DNA from: Tenrec ecaudatus | Taxonomy: Eukaryota; Chordata; Mammalia; Afrosoricida; Tenrecidae | Direction of reading: 5' to 3' | NCBI RefSeq assembly: GCF_050624435.1 | Contig: NC_134537.1 | Coordinates: 18,224,584-18,288,583, forward strand | Length of the DNA stretch: 64,000 bases | Shown: positions 1 through 11,111 of the stretch, one piece after another | How the letters are laid out: each line of letters starts with the position of its first letter | Numbering within the stretch: the stretch's first letter is position 1 | Program-made: the position numbers and the translations under genes | Notes under the pieces: generated by a model | The model's input: the letters and a program-made list of their open reading frames with translations, nothing else | What the model was told of the DNA's origin: nothing | The model's database searches: none

Positions 1-384
1 TGAAAAGTGATTCTGCCACTTATTCAGAAACTTGGAAAAGTAAACTCGAGGTGATCTGGTACCTGCTAGAAGGATTGTTGTGAAGATTTATGAGAGGGTA
101 TTAGGAAGCCCATAGGAAACCCCAATGCATTATAGTGGCAGTGTGACTTGGTTTAATTACCGAGGGTAATGGGAGAGTGAACATCTGTTTCCTTAGGAAG
201 TATGAGGTTTACAGACAGTCTCAGGGTTACTAATATCGACTGATGAGCAGCTCATATTTTTCCTTTAATTCGCTCTCCCTTTGAAACTGTTGAACCAGCC
301 CAATACATTCTTCCACACCATCCTCTTCATGTACCACGTTTGCAGATTTTAAATCATGGAAAAGGCTTCGAGCCTTTTCTCACA
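1..384. other. Unassigned sequence
   Basis: I recognise no repeat, exon or RNA gene here. It is AT-leaning, ordinary-looking sequence with no long open frame. Confidence 0.4.
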
Positions 385-545
385 CTCACCCAAACCCCAC
401 TGCCATGGAGTTCACTCTGATTCACAGCGACCCCACAGGACACAGTCAGCCTGACAGCCTGCCACATCTTTCTCCTCCGGGGTGGGTTCAAACTGTGACT
501 TCTCTGTTAGAAGCGGAGAGCTTCAGTCACTGTGCCATGAGGATT
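385..545 (-). repeat. AfroSINE copy, antisense
   Basis: Read on the minus strand, the segment follows the AfroSINE body: a tRNA-like head, a central part, and a tail that appears on the plus strand as the 'actgccatggagttcactct' block near 400. The copy is diverged. The family is tRNA-derived, is mobilised by L1, and is specific to Afrotheria. Confidence 0.6.
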
Positions 546-554
546 CCTTTCTTT

Positions 555-1720
555 CTTTAATTTGTAACCCCCAAACCATTTTATTGGGAGCTAGTACAGA
601 TATCCTACTGCTCCGGAGTTCAATCACATCCAGCAGTAGTGTACCATGGCGACCACAATCAGTTTCAAAACATTCTGTTCCTTCCTGAACTCCTTGCCAT
701 CTGCTCCCTTTTACCTTCCCCCTCCCCCTCCACTGTGCACCCCACCCCTCCGAAACCCTTATTCTATTTCCTGTCTCTATAGGTTCATCAATCCTGGGTT
801 TCATATATTGAAAAACGTTTAACAAAAATTCAAGAGGTCAACTTCCCCCTCTTCCACCAGTGACATAATACATCAGAGATGAACCCCAATATGAACAAAC
901 AAAAACCAACAAACTCAGAAAATGTTGAAAGTCAGATCAGGCCCAAAGTGCATCAGACGGGGGAACAACTGACAAGGTTTTAACCATTGAGGTCAGGTTT
1001 ATTGTTTTGATCTTCTACAGCAGTGGTTCTCAACCTTAGTGCTGCGACCCTTTCACACAGTTCCTCATGTGGTGGTGACCCCCAACCATCAAATTACTTT
1101 CGATGCTACTTCATAACTGTAATTTTGCTACTGTGATGAATCAGGAGACCCGCGTGAAAGGGTCGCTCGACCCCCAAAGTGGTCGTGACCCAAAGGTTGA
1201 GAACCGCTGTACTCTGGAATCATTTCTCTCATGCACTCTGTTTGAGAACCAGTTTGTTCCCATCCCTCCATTATAGGTAGAGGGAAATCACCGGAGGCTT
1301 ATACCCTGTGTGGATCCCACATGTGCATCTTGGACGCCCACTGCCACCCACAACTTTCTGCAACCCAGAATCTCACAGGTTAGGCTCTGATACTAGTCCC
1401 TCCTCCAGCTTTGGATCATATGCTTTACAATCCTTTAGTCACTGATATTAGGGTGCTTCTTCCATGTGGACTTCGTTGACTTCTCACTTAGATGGCTGCT
1501 TGTTTGGAAACAAGTCTTTAAGACTCCAGATGCTATTTTATCTGATAGCTGGGTACCCTCTAATTTTTTTTCACCACATTTTGCTATAGCACCCATATCT
1601 TTTGCATTCCCTTTCCGAAGGTGAATACCTGATAGGACCATAATATAAGAGCCCATTGATCTAAAATTAGAGGTAAGGTTTAGTGGGAGCCCATTCCTGG
1701 ATCTCTATTTTTTTTTATCT
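555..1720 (-). repeat. Old L1 3' UTR copy, interrupted by a SPIN element
   Basis: The 'attttattgggagctagtac' start near 572 and the block at about 1455-1560 ('cttcttccatgtggact', 'ctttaagactccagatgcta') match the L1 3' UTR seen many times further right, in antisense orientation. Divergence is greater than in the copies at 11.4 or 53 kb, so this is an older insertion. The middle part around 760-1000 aligns poorly. The outer limits are approximate. Confidence 0.6.
1021..1209 (+). mobile_element. SPIN-like non-autonomous hAT transposon
   Basis: The element has hAT-type inverted ends: it begins 'cagtggttctcaacctt' and ends 'aaggttgagaaccgctg', and is about 189 bp long. The interior ('gctgcgacccttt', 'gggtcgctcgacccccaaag') agrees with the SPIN (rodent URR1) non-autonomous consensus as I recall it. 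It lies inside the old L1 3' UTR copy, so it is the younger insertion. I see no clean 8-bp target duplication. No transposase is encoded. Confidence 0.8.
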
Positions 1721-3205
1721 CCCTTTGGCTCCTTTCAGAGACGTCCTTGTTAATTTATGGTAGAGAGTCCTATTGATCATCTCCCTGGGGCATAAAGATC
1801 TTCTGTTAATATTGTCATTGATTAGCCTCTGGTGCTATTTTTGGGGACTGATTTCTTGTACCTATTCTGATTTACCTACACATTCAACTCAAGGCCATCC
1901 TTAGAAACAGATTTTGTCTGTAAACTGGGGACTACCTTGGTGATTGTCTTTGTGCATCAGAGTCCAGTTTAGTCTCGGAAAAAACAAACATTTTACATCT
2001 GACTCTGAAAGGGTAAACAAAATGATCACCGATAAAGGTACTTTCTGGACTATTTAAAACTCGAGGCACTGTGATTTTTAATTTATGGTTGACTCACATA
2101 TATGACATGAAGAAAAGAGTCTAGACAAAAAAAGAAGAAAAGCAAAGCAAAAGAATTAGCGAACCAGTGGGCTGTAGTGGAAGAGATTATGCCTTTTGAA
2201 AAGTAACAATTCAGAAGAGAAATATTGAGTCTTGATATTATCTGTGAATTTGTTTGATGGGTATACGCTGAAAACGTACAAGCTTACATCACATTATGCT
2301 CAATCTAATTTAATCTGATTTTAATCTAACATGTTGTCAAAGGAATCTTTTCTATTCAGACATGAAACCGACATATGGAACCATGACATTTCCTGCCTGG
2401 TTCTCTTGGGAGCTGTAAAAGTGGCACGGGGGTGGTGTCTGACCTCTTCTCAATTCACAGGAGGAGGAGAATCAAGATCATCAGCATCAGTCATTCAAGG
2501 CTGACGATTCCTAGGAGAGAGAGGTCAAACACGCCCCCACCCTTCAAGCTTTGTACCAGTTCTGCCAGCAGCCACCTTCCCACAGCACTCGGTATTTCCC
2601 TGCTGGGTTTGAGAATTTGTCGCAATGCAATGATCACGTAGAACTCACAGACAAGGTTCATAGTTATGGGGCTCATTAGGGAAGGAACTGGTTGCAAATC
2701 AGGTTCAGAAATGCCCAGTGTACAGCTCTTTAATCAGGGAAACCTTCTCTGAGTCAAGCTTATAGGTATGCCTCAGTAGACTGGTCTCTTGGTCACAAAG
2801 TCAGTTGGCTTCTGCCCTGTATGGGCAAATGTTACAACGCTCTTTTAGCTCTGCTGATACATGCCCAGATGCATCTCGCTCTACCAGTGAACCTTGACTT
2901 GAAGGTACTCGCCCTCTGGGTTCATAAATATAACTCACCCCTGACAGCAAGTCTCCTGATTGAAAAGACTAAGCTTTCTTGCTCTGTGGGCTGGGAAACA
3001 CACTACTCTAGCCCGTATTTAACCTGTTGTGCCTGCTGCCTCTGCCACCACTGTTTTTCACTGTGGCTTCTTGCTGTCTCTGGTGTCCTGGTACTCTGTC
3101 TTTTAGGTTGAGGAGGTTCCTGCAGGGATCTTGTTCTAAATGACAGTCTACCCACGGTTCTTCCTTTTTGATGGTGTGAGAGACTCTGTTCTCCTGTAGT
3201 ACGGC
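1721..3205. other. Mostly unassigned; possible old LTR in the second half
   Basis: No gene is recognised. About 2400-3150 has an LTR-like look (CT-rich stretches and a 'tcataaatataact' box near 2922), but I could not define TG/CA ends or target duplications. Short open frames here show no recognisable domain. Confidence 0.25.
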
Positions 3206-3328
3206 TTCTCTAAATATATGCACATAGATCTATTTCCCTATCCTCATATTTAAATATATTTTCATGCCTTTCTTTAGACCTCTATAAATGCCCTTTGCCT
3301 CCTAGTCCTTTCCTCTGTTTCCTTTGAC
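3206..3328 (-). repeat. L1 3' UTR fragment, antisense
   Basis: The block 'aatatatgcacatagatct' to 'cctctataaatgccctttgc' corresponds to about 54105-54200 in the long L1 copy. Only this internal piece is present. Confidence 0.7.
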
Positions 3329-3330
3329 TT

Positions 3331-4035
3331 AGAAACATTTCTTAAGGCGGAGGAAATCCCATTTCATCCCATTGTTTCAAGTGCAAATGCTTTTGCTTTT
3401 TTAAGATGTGAAATCATTTGCTGGGTTTGCTTGGTTTTGTTTGCTTGTTTTTGTACAACCAGAAAGTAATGGTGCGTTGAATTGTGGGAAGATTTGACTG
3501 GCTTGGGTGTGAGCGGAACAATGAGTACAAAACATGCTTAGTGGCAATTTGGAGTCAACATCGTACATTTGGATGACTTGATCACTTAAAATTGGTTTCC
3601 ATGGGGTCTTTTGAAGAAGAATTGTGTCTGAAAACTGTTCCTTCATTATGGCTTTCTTGTCAGAATTGTGTGCGTTCTGGAAGACCTTTCATCATTTTAG
3701 GCCAGTTTTGCTGGTAACTTTATTATGTACTGTGAATGGTTGAAAATTTAAACATGTGTGTGTGACATTAATTGTGAATTAGCGCAATTTATGATGTACT
3801 GTCTTAACAACATCTAAGTACTTTATATACTCCTAAGGAAAATCTGTCTCCAAATTTAAACTGGCAAGTCGCTAGAATTCAGAAAAGAATTGTAACTACA
3901 TTGCCATTTTAGGATTTGGTATGTACATTAAGAACTATGTACAAATTGTTCATAAAGTCTCTGTACTGATCCTCAAATTAACCAATAAAATACCAGTTGT
4001 AGAAGAAAATGTAAATAAATTCATCTTTCTAGTAT
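3331..4035 (+). pseudogene. Possible HMGN1 3' UTR retrocopy, 5'-truncated
   Basis: There is no coding part. The start 'tagaaacatttctt' recurs in the 3' UTR portion of the HMGN1 pseudogene at about 7325-7340, read on the minus strand. The following text (A-rich blocks, 'gaaatcatttgctgg', 'gtacaaccagaaa') resembles the human HMGN1 3' UTR as I recall it. The right end is unclear: 'aataaa'-type signals occur near 3983 and 4013 with no clear poly(A). If correct, this is a second HMGN1-derived retrocopy carrying only 3' UTR. It might instead be another transcript's 3' UTR. Confidence 0.4.
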
Positions 4036-4059
4036 TAATAAATCTTTCTTCAATCTTGA

Positions 4060-4240
4060 TGACTCATATACCCCCAACCCCATTCACCTTGGGCATGACT
4101 TTGTTCTGGGTATTAGATGCCTGGTACCTGATCCCATCAACACCTCAGGATCACACAGCTGGTGTGCTTCTTCCATGTGGACTTTGTTTCTTCGCAGCTA
4201 GATGGCCCCTAGTGATTAACAGCAAATTTCAGAGTTTCTT
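4060..4240 (-). repeat. L1 3' UTR fragment, antisense
   Basis: The run from 'cattcaccttgggcatgact' through 'cttcttccatgtggact' and 'agctagatggcc' matches the internal part of the L1 3' UTR (compare about 34410-34560). Both ends are missing. Confidence 0.75.
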
Positions 4241-5353
4241 CTGACATCCACTTTGATCTTTTCTTCCTTTCCTGTATTTTTAATGACCTTTTGCTTTTTC
4301 ATGTATGATGTTATTGATGTCATCACACAATTCATCCAGTTGTCTATCATTAATGTTCAATGAGTCAAATCTGTTTGTGAAATGTTCTAAAATGTAGAAA
4401 GGATATATTTAAGATTGTATTTTGACTCTTGGTTTTAATTATCTTCATCTTCAACAGACCAATTGATGGTCTGTTCCACAGTCAGCACCTGGCCTGGTTT
4501 TGGTTACTGATATTGGGGGGGGGGGTGTTCTATGAAGAAATTGTTAGACTTATAAAATTCTATCATGTTATCTACGTGTTATCATGTTATTTCCATCACC
4601 AAGACCATGTTTTCCAACTACTATTCCTTCCTCTTTGTTTCCAGCTTTCTCATTCTGATCGCCAATTATTATCAATGCATCTTGATTGCATGTTTGATCG
4701 ATTTTAGACTGAAGAATTTGGTAAAATTCTTTAATATCTAGCTTTAGTGACTGGTGTGTTTATCTAAATAATAGTATTGACTGGAATTCCTTGTGTGCGT
4801 ATAGATATTATCCTATCACAGACAATATTGTACTTCAAGATAGATTTTGGAATGTCCTTTTGATGATGAATTTTACACCGTTCCTCTTGAATCTGTCATT
4901 TCTTGAGTAGAAAACTACATGACTGCCCGACTCAGAATAGTGATTTTAAGTCCATTTCCGCTCACTAATGCTTAGGATACTGATCTTTATATGTTCTGTT
5001 TCACTTTGGACGAATTCCAGTTTTCCTAGCTTCATACTTTGCACATTCCCAGTTCTGATTATTAATGAATGATTATTATTCATGTTTACAGTCATTTCTT
5101 CTAATTTTGAGTAATGACCTATTGGCAAATGAAGGTCCAACACAGTGGCCAAACAGCCTCCATAGAAGACACTCACCATAGTCACAGTCATTTCATGTTA
5201 CTTGAACATAAAATTATGCCACTTTTTAAAATTTGGTTCCACCATGGAAATTAAATGTGAACAATTTTAAATAAATAAAATTTATCATACAAAGTTTATC
5301 AAATTAAATTTACATTAAATTTTTTCCATTAACGCAAATTTTTATTTTTTTAA
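4241..5353. other. AT-rich unassigned sequence
   Basis: No gene or clear repeat is seen. The interval is AT-rich with scattered short open frames lacking recognisable motifs. Some phrases near 4270-4720 resemble very old L1 sequence, but I cannot place them. Confidence 0.3.
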
Positions 5354-5358
5354 ATTAG

Positions 5359-5894
5359 TGTGGTAGTCACCTAATCTGATGTCAATTTAAGGATTAAGAA
5401 TGTAGGGGTGGAGTCTAGGCTGTCAATCTGGAGTTAGTCAGTGAGACTTCTGTGGGCATGGCCTTCTCCTGAGAATTCTGGAAAATCTGGTACTTCCTTC
5501 TTGAAGGTGGAAGACATCTCTCTCTCTCTCTGCTACTCCCTGGGAGACATTGCAGAAGACAAGTCACATGGATGCACCCAGACCTCAGAAGCTGGAGAAG
5601 CCACAGAGAGACCCCTGCCAGCGCTGATATGTTTCCAATGACACTGGATCCACAGACTTTCTATCCCCTGGCCCAGGATCTTCTGCAGTTGGCATCATTG
5701 CATGTGTTTCGTGAGTCTAAAGAGGATTTTATAGATTTATATAGGAAATATGGCCTAATATCAGACTTATGGACTTGATCTGGACTGAGCTGGGATGTTT
5801 TCTCAATGTTCAGTTGCTCTTATATATAAATCTCTTTCTTATACACATATGTGTGTCCATGGCTTTGTTTCTCTAGTCTACCCAGACTAACACA
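5359..5894 (+). mobile_element. Solo LTR-like element, family 1
   Basis: The element starts 'tgtggtag' and ends 'ctaacaca', so it has TG...CA termini. It is flanked on both sides by a perfect 5-bp duplication, attag, at 5354-5358 and 5895-5899. Length is 536 bp. Near the right end a 'tatataaatctctttctt' box precedes the last 70 bp, as a promoter or polyadenylation signal would in an LTR. Relatives lie at 10631, 19222 and 51432. A 5-bp duplication fits class III (ERVL-type) or class I retroviruses. No viral coding sequence is attached. Strand follows the TATA-like box and is tentative. Confidence 0.7.
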
Positions 5895-6184
5895 ATTAGT
5901 AAATTAAAAAACTTATTTTGGAACATATGGTTTTATTCTTCACATTTGAAATAGTACTTGCGAGACAGAAATAATTTCATTCATTGTCTTACAACATTTG
6001 TTGGTGGGCCCTTCATAAATCTCCATGAGTATTTTTGATCTTGAAATAATATTTTAAAATTTGCACACTTACTTTCTGTCCTTTGATACTTCATTTTTAC
6101 AACTCATTGAACTATTGCTGATAGTTGACAAGGGGGAGAGCAATCTCAAAGAAGTGAACAAAAGAACCTTTTCAATTTGATGCC

Positions 6185-6707
6185 TGTGTTAGTCTAGGTA
6201 CTTTAAAGAAACAAATCCACAGAAACTCATGTAAAAGAGAGAGTTTGATATAAAGGGTAAGTGCACATCAAGAAAACATCCCAACCCAGTGCTGCCCAAG
6301 CCCACAAGTCCAGCATTAACCCATATGTCCGATGCCAATCCACAAAGTCTTACTCCATCTCACAAAACACATGCAATGGTGTCGACTGAACAGGAAGAAA
6401 GCCAAATCAGTGAATGTGTAAGAATCTCAGTACTGGCAGGGGTCTCACCATTGCTGCTCCAGCACCCAGGGCTGCATCGGGGTAGGTCCATGCGGCTTCT
6501 CCTTGGGGGATGTCTTGCAGGAAGCGAGCCTGGCCAGTTGGAGCAGGGACCTGTCTAAGGCAGTTGCTCCCTGATCCGACCCTCACAAAGCAAGAGACCT
6601 AAGAACTCAAAAGTCAAGGTTCACTGTGCCATTTAATCTCTCCACCCTTCAATTAACCCCACATGTGTTTATCAGCCAGGTTGGCACAATAAACTTTAAC
6701 TATCTCA
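6185..6707 (-). mobile_element. Solo LTR-like element, family 2
   Basis: On the plus strand it begins 'tgtgttag' and ends 'ctatctca', with a perfect 5-bp duplication, atgcc, at 6180-6184 and 6708-6712. Length is 523 bp. One edge ('tgttagtct...') resembles family 1. The opposite edge ('cacaataaactttaacta') matches the copy at 44729, read in reverse. No internal viral sequence is present, so this is a recombined solo LTR or a similar terminal-repeat element. Confidence 0.7.
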
Positions 6708-6712
6708 ATGCC

Positions 6713-7228
6713 CTCAATCAGAAGACACATCATTTGGTGCCTTTCCTGCCAAAAAAAGAGCAGTCCTTCAACCTCATAATGACAAAACATCAGACAGACT
6801 CAAATCAATCAGTAAGCTTTATGAGTGTCAAGGTCATGAACAGCAAGGATAGATGGAGGAACCATCACAGGTGGAGAGACACTAAGGAAGTATGAAAACT
6901 AAGTGCCATGTGGGATCCCTACTTATATCCTAGACAAATAAAGGATAATACTTGAAATCCTGAGGACATCCAGATAAAGCTAGTAGTTTATTTAATTGTA
7001 TTATCCTAATATTACTGTCTATACTTTTATAATTATGCTACAATTATGTCCAATATAGCAGCCCATCTCCCTAACCCTCTATGCCACCAGAGCTCAGGCA
7101 ATAACTGAGTAAGACTCTCCAAAGGGGACACGCGGGTAGCTCCCCAAGGAGATCGAACAGCCTTCTAACAATGTATCCTTAAGGGCTGGACCATGAAAAC
7201 ATGGTGTGTAGAACCCTAACAGGATTGG
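6713..7228. other. Unassigned sequence
   Basis: I recognise nothing definite. The part 7020-7228 immediately precedes an L1 3' end and could be the body of a chimeric or unusual L1-tailed element, but it does not match the other L1 3' UTR copies here. Confidence 0.3.
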
Positions 7229-7325
7229 TCCGCTTCGCCATTGTGCTTTACACAAAATTGATGTATGTATGGATTGTGATAAGTGTTGTATTAGCCCCTA
7301 ATAAAATGATTATATAAAAAAAGAA
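7229..7325 (+). repeat. L1 3' end with A-rich tail
   Basis: The stretch from 'gctttacacaaaattgatg' to 'cccctaataaaatgatt' followed by A-rich sequence is the sense 3' terminus of the young L1 family. It sits against the HMGN1 pseudogene 3' UTR, so it probably inserted into it. Confidence 0.75.
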
Positions 7326-7365
7326 ATGTTTCTAGAGTTACTAAAAATCTTTCACGAAAGAGTTG

Positions 7366-7438
7366 ATAAAAATGTATGTATATGTATGGATTGTGATAAG
7401 AGTTGTACGAGCCCCTAATAAAATGTTAAAAAAAAGAA
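7366..7438 (+). repeat. Second short L1 3' end
   Basis: 'gtatggattgtgataagag' and 'gagcccctaataaaatg' followed by A-rich sequence mark a sense L1 3' terminus. It interrupts the HMGN1 3' UTR and is followed by a CA repeat that may have grown from its tail. Confidence 0.7.
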
Positions 7439-7454
7439 ATAAAAGATCTGTACA

Positions 7455-7495
<41 letters not shown>

Positions 7496-7534
7496 CACCC
7501 CCCCACCCCCCCACCCACCCCCACCCCCACCCCC
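7455..7534. repeat. (CA)n followed by C-rich run
   Basis: About 19 CA units run into a CCCCACC-type tract. Open frames through it on either strand are low-complexity artefacts. Confidence 0.95.
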
Positions 7535-8021
7535 TGCAAAAAAAAAATCTGTACAAAGAAAAAAATTTTCCTCTAGATGGTACAATAAGAGAGGTAACAG
7601 GGCCCACTGATAAGACATAGTAGATAAATATGAATCAGACTTGTCTTCTCTTCTCCCAGTTCATCAGAGCCTAGCTTCTTCTTTTTTTGTTTTTCCATTT
7701 TCGGCAGGTAAACCTTTGGTTCTCCGTTAGCCACTTCAGCCACGTTTCTCTTTACTTCCCTTTTGCTTGCACTTTTTTTGTCTCAAGATTTAGCTTTTCC
7801 TGCTGCCTTTTTTGGTTTCACCTCCACTTTTTTGCGGGCACAGGTTTTGCTGACAACCTGGACAATTTCCTCTTGGGCTCCTCCTTCACTGCCCCCTTGG
7901 CTGAGTGAACCTTCCTTTTGGGCATCTTGGCTGTGGGCAGTGCAGAGACACTCTGGTAAGTTTGGAGAAGGTGCGTTGCCTGGCCACTGTTGTTCTACTC
8001 GCCACCTGAGCTGTTAGGCAA

Positions 8022-8300
8022 CACCCTGAGATATTTAGCTGACACAACCTTGCTTGCTGAAAGTGTGGAGGACTTGATGTACTTGCTGATAAAGATTAAG
8101 GATCGTAGCCTTCAATATGGATCACAACGTAATGTAAGGGAAACCCAAACCCTTCACACCTGGGCCCATAGGTAACGTCATGATAAGTGGAGAAATTTGA
8201 CATTGTTAAAGATCTCATCTTGCTTGGATCAACAATCACTGCTCATGGTAACAGAAAATATTGCTTTGGGTTAATTCGTGAACTGAAAACATCATAAATT
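8022..8300 (+). repeat. RTE (BovB-like) LINE fragment, RT region
   Basis: The translation near 8040-8170 reads ADTTLLAESVEDLMYLL and then a TQTL block, matching the YADD...LLAES...LL region of RTE reverse transcriptase, with the motif degraded. The following 'cttgcttggatcaacaatca' matches the next RTE segment. The rest of the element is missing. Confidence 0.75.
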
Positions 8301-8839
8301 CACGAAGAATGTCAGGATTGAAAAGCCATTTTGACACACATTGTTGCTGTCATTATAACAATTGTAGAAAGTAGACTATCTTATCAAGGAAGAAATGAAG
8401 TATTCAGGTCCCCACAAAAATGGAAATTCGGGGAGTTAACTTGAACTTTCTGCTCAGTTTTATCCATTTTTGACAGGTCACATCTCAAAATATGGTAATG
8501 CAATAAAGGGTAATACTGTATATTTCTAAAAATATGTGAAAATGAATACACTTAGTGAGTCTTAATGTTAAATGGACTATTTTCATGACGTTCATATGAC
8601 TTGATACTTCTGTTTGTCTGTAGATCCCACTTAAGATCTTTCTTCTAAAGATCTGCTAAGTATTAGGATATGTATCTTCAACAGATGGAAAACCTGTCAA
8701 ACAAATGATCACATTTACTAGCTTGAAAAGTCATAATTGTGAAGAATTTGCAAATCAAGTAGTTCACTATTTATGTGAAGTTTCCAGAACTGATTTCTCT
8801 AAGTGCAGAGGCCAATCATATAATACTGCCAATATGAGC
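8301..8839. other. Unassigned, partly possible old RTE
   Basis: No firm assignment. The second half precedes recognisable RTE sequence and may be decayed RTE. The first half shows nothing I recognise. Confidence 0.3.
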
Positions 8840-10303
8840 CAAAAACAAGGCACTAAGGGTTGATGGAATACCGATCGAAATGTTTCAACAAGCTGATGAC
8901 GCACTCGAAGCACTCACTCATCTGCACTAGGAAATTTGGTAGACAGCCACTTGGCCAACTGACTGGAAGAGATCCATATCTGTACCCATTCCAAAGAAAG
9001 GTGACCACACAAAGTGCTCAAATTATAAAACAATATCATTAATATGACATGCAAATAAAATTTTGCTGAAGATCATTAAGCAATTTTTAAAGCAATGCAT
9101 TCACAGGGGGCTGTCAGAGGCTCAGGCCAGATTCAGAAGAGACTGTGGAATGAAGGATATCATTTCTGACTTAACCTAGATCTGGACTGAAAGCAGAGAA
9201 TACCAGAAAGATGTGCACTTGTGTTTTATTGGCTATTCCAAGGCATTTGACTTGGTGGATCATAACAAACTCTGGGGAACCTTGAGAAGAATAGAAATTC
9301 CAGAGCACTTCATTGCGCTCAGGTGGAACTTGTTCATGTATCAAGAGGCAGTTGTGGGAACAGAACAAGGGAATATGGAATGGTTTAAGATCAGAAAAGG
9401 TATGTATAAGTCTCTCCACACTTATTCAATCTGTGTCCTGAGCAAATCATCAGAGAAGCTGGATTATGTGAAAAGAACCAGACATGAGGACTGGAGGAAA
9501 ACTTATAAACAAACTACAATATGCAGATGACACAACCTTGTTTGCTGAAAGCGAGGAGGAGTTGAGGCACTTGCTGATGTAGACCAAGGATTTCAGCCTT
9601 CAGTATGGATTGCAACGCCATGTGAAGAAGACCCAAATCCTCACAACTGAACCAATAAGTAACATCCTGATAAATGAAGAAAAGATTGTAGCTGTCAAGG
9701 ATTTTTGTCTTGCTTTTATTTATAATCAATGTTCATGGAACAGCAGTCAAGAGATAAAGAGATGGGTTGGGTTGGGTAAATCTGCTGTACAAGCCAGCTT
9801 TGGAGTTGTAAGAAGCAAGAATGTTACTCTGAGGACTCAGGGGGGTCTGACCCAAATCATGGTATTTTGTCTCATTGCTTCATATACATGTGAAAGTTGG
9901 ATGTTGAGTTAGGAAGACCAAAGAAGACCTGATGCATTTGAATTATGGTGCTGGAAAAGAATATTGAGAAGTACAATGGACTACCAAAATAATCCATAAA
10001 TCTGTCTTGGAAGAAGTACAGCTGAGTGCTCCTTAGATGCAAGGATGGCAAGATTTTGTCTGACATACTTTGGATATGTTGTCAGGAGTGACCAATCCCT
10101 GGAGAGAGCATTATGCTTGGTCAAGTGGAGGGGCAGTGAAAAAGAGGACAGTCCTCAAGGAGAGGGATTAATAGTGGCTGCAACAATGAGTTGGAGAGTC
10201 AGAACAATTGGCAGGATGGCACAAGACTGGGCAGTGTTTTGTTCTGTTTTACATATGGTTGCTATTAACCGGAACCCCCTTGGTGACACCTAACAGCAAC
10301 AGT
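8840..10303 (+). repeat. RTE (BovB-like) LINE, RT to 3' end, inactive
   Basis: This is the best preserved RTE copy in the window. It starts with DGIPIEMFQQA, continues with a finger/palm segment containing YSKAFDLVDHNKLWGTL (about 9225-9280), and keeps an intact YADD box at 9520-9531. It ends with an RMAQDWAVFCSVLHMVAINR-like terminus near 10210-10270 and a 'cacctaacagcaacag' tail. Frameshifts and stops separate these blocks, so no protein is made. RTE elements encode an endonuclease and reverse transcriptase, and Afrotheria carry many BovB-like copies. The 5' part with the endonuclease is missing here; a separate copy of that part lies at 15.7 kb. Confidence 0.85.
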
Positions 10304-10630
10304 GAAACTATCATTTTCATACCAGGTGCTACACATTCAATTAATTTATTTTCAACTTTTTATTTTGAGTAGGTGAAAGATTACAACCAAGATCAGTTTC
10401 CAGTCCATATTTCATGCCATTTCCTTTCATGTCATTGATTGCAGTCCCCACAACGTAGCAGCACTTTTCCCCCTGCCTGACTATATTCCCCGTTTCAGTT
10501 TTCTCTTTCCTTATCCTTCGGAACTTTGTCCTTTAGTACATACCGCTCTTCTGAACTCAATGGTTGATTATTCTAAGGTCTAGATGATTCGCTCACAGAC
10601 CTCTCAAGTGTTTGGCTGAAAATTGAAGGT
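10304..10630. other. Unassigned sequence
   Basis: The stretch between an RTE 3' end and an LTR is CT-rich in its middle. Nothing is recognised. Confidence 0.35.
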
Positions 10631-11111
10631 TGTGGTAGTTATCTAATTTCATGTCAACTTGATAAGTGTAGGGGTGGAGTCTAGCTTGTCAGTCAGGTCA
10701 CAGCCTGATGATGCCTCCTTGTGGGCGTGACCTTCTTATGAGGATTCTGGGAGCTTCCCCTCTTTCCCCCAGGAGGTGGGCCACACTCTCTTTCTGCATC
10801 ACCTTCCTGTTGACCAGCCATTCTGATGGCAGCCAGAGCCCTGGAGATACGTCCACTTACACTGGATCTACATGACTCTGCACCCATTGCCTTGCGATCT
10901 TCCTGCATTCTCCATCATTGCATGTAGCTCTGTGAGTCTGAAGAAGGATTTATGGACTAGTTTTGGACATATGGGCTAATATCGGAGTTATGGACTTGAT
11001 CTGGACTGGGTTGGGATGTACAATATACAATTGCTCTTTGATATAAAGCTCTCTCTTCTACATAAACGAGTGTCTCTGTATTTGTTTCTCTAGTCAACCC
11101 AGGCTAACACA
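10631..11111 (+). mobile_element. Solo LTR-like element, family 1
   Basis: Starts 'tgtggtagtt' and ends 'ggctaacaca'. It is 481 bp long and collinear with the copy at 5359, including the 'gatataaagctctctctt' box near 11038. The flanking pentamers are aaggt and ggggt, so any target duplication has decayed. Confidence 0.7.

Larger units (their letters stand above)
7326..8018 (-). pseudogene. HMGN1: HMGN1 processed pseudogene
   Basis: Minus-strand reading from the ATG at 7923-7925 gives MPKRKV and then a nucleosome-binding segment similar to HMGN1 (KEEPKR, RLSAKP). The frame then shifts near the PAK-like segment, meets an early stop, and has further stops before the acidic tail. Homology to the roughly 100-residue HMGN1 protein runs 7925 to about 7631. 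The 3' UTR follows at 7630-7560 ('gtcttatcagtgg') and appears to resume at 7375-7326 after an insertion. The parent binds nucleosomes in the nucleus and loosens chromatin. No introns are visible, as expected of an L1-made retrocopy. The 5' edge near 8018 is a guess. The copy is non-functional. Confidence 0.8.

Noticed and set aside
7341..7620. Frames encoding His/Thr or Gly/Val repeats
   Set aside because: They translate a CA and C-rich simple repeat.
9213..9530. 105-codon frame as a host gene
   Set aside because: It is RTE reverse transcriptase (SKAFD block) with flanking RTE sequence and broken frames.
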